Of a stretch of 64,000 nucleotides of DNA, positions 62,877 through 64,000 are shown in pieces; positions within the stretch are counted from its first letter, which is position 1, and each line of letters opens with the position of its first letter. The notes beneath the pieces are model-generated. The model did no database searches. It was not told the origin of the DNA and was given only the letters and a program-made list of their open reading frames with translations. Origin of the DNA: UBA4658 sp002405485. Its GTDB lineage: Bacteria > Planctomycetota > Phycisphaerae > Phycisphaerales > UBA1924. A program made the translations under genes and the position numbers. The stretch spans positions 6,447 to 70,446 of the forward strand of contig DAISGC010000004.1 in NCBI GenBank assembly GCA_036823255.1. The letters run 5' to 3'.

Positions 62877-63898
62877 GCGATCTCACTCCATCGGGGGCAC
62901 GCACGCGTACCGCTCGAGCCCGTGATCCATCGCTCTGCCCATCGCGTCGCCGCCGCTTCGGTCATGCCGCGGGCGCGGTCCACAACACCATCGACGCCGC
63001 CAGTGGACGGCAGCAGGTCCCGGAACGTTGTCAGCGTCACCCCGGCAAGATGGGCGACGTCCGGATCGACGTTGGGCGGCACTCCAAGATCGACGAGCAG
63101 TCGCTCACGAACCGAGCCCAGCAGCACGGAACGATCCACCAGAAAGCTCGGCGAACTTGTGGCCGCGATGATGATCGGCGACTCCTCAACGGTCGCCGCA
63201 AGCTGCTCCATCGGGCGCACACGCACATCCAGACCGGCACACTGCTCGATCGCACGCGTCACGTGACGGGCGACGATCGTGACCGCTCCGGCTCCGCTGT
63301 CGAGCAGTCGAGCAGCAAGATCGCGGGCCAACATCCCGCTTCCCAGGATCGTCAGTGTTCCAGCGGCATCTGCTCTGACGTGCTCTGCCAGCATCGACGC
63401 GACCGCGTCCACGCACGACGACGACAGCCGGCCAAGCCCGGTGCTCTTCCGCACCCGTCTTGCCCGCGCGACCGCACTCTCCTGCAGACGCCGAAGGGTC
63501 GCCCCGCCGAACCGATCGCCATTGTCCACGACCGGCATCCTTGACACTTGACCAAGGATGTGATCCTCGCCGATGAACCTCGACTCCAGGCCTGCGGCGA
63601 CCGCGAACAGATGCCCCGCCGCCGCCGACCCCACGCGGCGCTCGATCCTCGCATCCGACGTGGCACTGAGAACCCGTGCGATGTCCGCCGAGACAGCAGC
63701 AACCTGGCTCGCGCTGGCGATCATGTACGCTTCGACCCGCTCGCACGTGGAGAGCACGGCCATGGGCACGCTGGGCGCTTCGCCGCAACGGCAGATGGCA
63801 CTCACCATTGCTCCATCGCCCCCGGCGCGTGTGCGGGCCGCCGCGATGCTCACGGGATGCCTGAGGCCGAGTTGGAAGAGTGTTGTTGTCACGCGCAT
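62873..63898 (-). CDS. hemA: Glutamyl-tRNA reductase HemA, short C-terminus
   Basis: 341 residues versus about 410-430 in most bacteria. The catalytic Cys (LSTCERVEAY, C52), the His in AAGHLFAVAAGL, the ESRFIGEDHILGQV block and the NADPH-binding LGSGMLARDLAA are kept. After LGVPPNVDPDV only ~60 residues remain, so the helical dimerisation domain is truncated or very divergent. HemA reduces Glu-tRNA to glutamate-1-semialdehyde for HemL. It lies 36 bases after the cysK stop and overlaps the fusion gene by four bases. Confidence 0.92.
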   Translation of the reverse strand: MRVTTTLFQLGLRHPVSIAAARTRAGGDGAMVSAICRCGEAPSVPMAVLSTCERVEAYMIASASQVAAVSADIARVLSATSDARIERRVGSAAAGHLFAVAAGLESRFIGEDHILGQVSRMPVVDNGDRFGGATLRRLQESAVARARRVRKSTGLGRLSSSCVDAVASMLAEHVRADAAGTLTILGSGMLARDLAARLLDSGAGAVTIVARHVTRAIEQCAGLDVRVRPMEQLAATVEESPIIIAATSSPSFLVDRSVLLGSVRERLLVDLGVPPNVDPDVAHLAGVTLTTFRDLLPSTGGVDGVVDRARGMTEAAATRWAERWITGSSGTRACPRWSEIA

Positions 63899-63934
63899 GC
63901 CGCCGAAGTGCCCAGCTTTCCCCTTGGTCCGGTT

Positions 63935-64000
63935 CTATTGCCCCGCCTGCTGAAACAGCAGCGTGCTGAGGTACCGCTCGCCGAACGAGCAGGCGATGGT
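63935..64000 (-). CDS. cysK: Cysteine synthase, C-terminal end (partial)
   Basis: The window edge cuts this gene. The last 21 codons before the TAG read TIACSFGERYLSTLLFQQAGQ-like sequence, and the SxGERYLST block is the well-known C-terminus of cysteine synthase A/O-acetylserine sulfhydrylase (here SFGERYLST). It makes cysteine from O-acetylserine and sulfide. It is on the same strand as hemA, 36 bases upstream, and is likely the first or an early gene of the cys/hem operon. Confidence 0.75.
   Translation of the reverse strand, partial: TIACSFGERYLSTLLFQQAGQ

Noticed and set aside
1..64000. tRNA, rRNA, CRISPR, insertion sequences, prophage
   Set aside because: No cloverleaf-like, rRNA-like, repeat-spacer or transposase sequence was found on reading; a covariance-model search would be needed to exclude small RNAs.

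Overview
This 64 kb window is GC-rich and densely packed with bacterial genes. It looks like a planctomycete of the class Phycisphaerae. The evidence is: secreted proteins with EF-hand/dockerin-like tails built on 'DIFxFLNxWFAG' motifs; other secreted proteins with a short PEP-CTERM-like tail (Pro-Gly/Ala, hydrophobic helix, Arg cluster); a type II pseudopilin of the 'FTLIELLVVIAIIALLIG' kind; 'CARCGYDLRG..CPECG' zinc ribbons; an ECF sigma factor next to a membrane Ser/Thr kinase; and a GlmU-like protein of the planctomycete/Bacteroidetes type. I see no rRNA, tRNA, CRISPR array, insertion sequence or prophage. The lineage call is inference from these traits, not from a marker-gene tree.

Layout. 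0.1-13.3 kb: secreted serine hydrolase, coiled-coil protein, cystathionine gamma-synthase/lyase, five-heme cytochrome with a dockerin-like tail, mqnD (futalosine menaquinone route), ggt, purF, a pseudopilin, and two related secreted proteins with different C-terminal tails. 13.5-25.9 kb: housekeeping genes (rpsD, a PpiD/SurA-like chaperone, an agmatinase-family enzyme, tilS, a SCO copper chaperone, scpB, a CYTH protein, sppA, a PhoD-like phosphatase). 26.0-30.0 kb: mreB-mreC-mreD plus a GlmU-like nucleotidyltransferase, all on the minus strand, tying cell-shape control to cell-wall precursor supply. 30.0-36.3 kb: a poorly coding spacer, a coiled-coil membrane protein, an ECF sigma factor with its kinase, and trpD. 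36.5-44.6 kb: a very large disordered membrane protein, a double-VWA membrane protein and a SpoIIE-type phosphatase. 44.7-50.9 kb: a PrpD-family protein, a CPBP protease, PolX with a PHP domain, a small membrane protein and a PEP-CTERM-like secreted protein with its own promoter and terminator.

51.2-64.0 kb is the most striking part. Eleven genes run on the minus strand with overlaps or gaps of at most 55 bases: the end of cysK, hemA, a 1016-residue four-domain CbiX-HemC-CobA-HemD fusion, hemB, hemL, sulfate-binding protein, cysT, cysW, cysA, cysD and cysN, followed by a candidate terminator. The genes cover sulfate import, sulfate activation, cysteine synthesis, and nearly the whole C5 tetrapyrrole route from glutamyl-tRNA to siroheme, the cofactor of sulfite reductase. 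The simplest reading is one sulfur-assimilation unit that makes its own siroheme. Within it, the HemC domain appears to lack the cysteine that holds its dipyrromethane cofactor, HemA is short at the C-terminus, no precorrin-2 dehydrogenase is visible, and cysT runs on 437 bases into cysW without a stop.

Many starts were chosen from ribosome-binding sites, operon overlaps or family length. Long open frames lying antisense to real genes are a by-product of the GC-rich codon usage and were left out.
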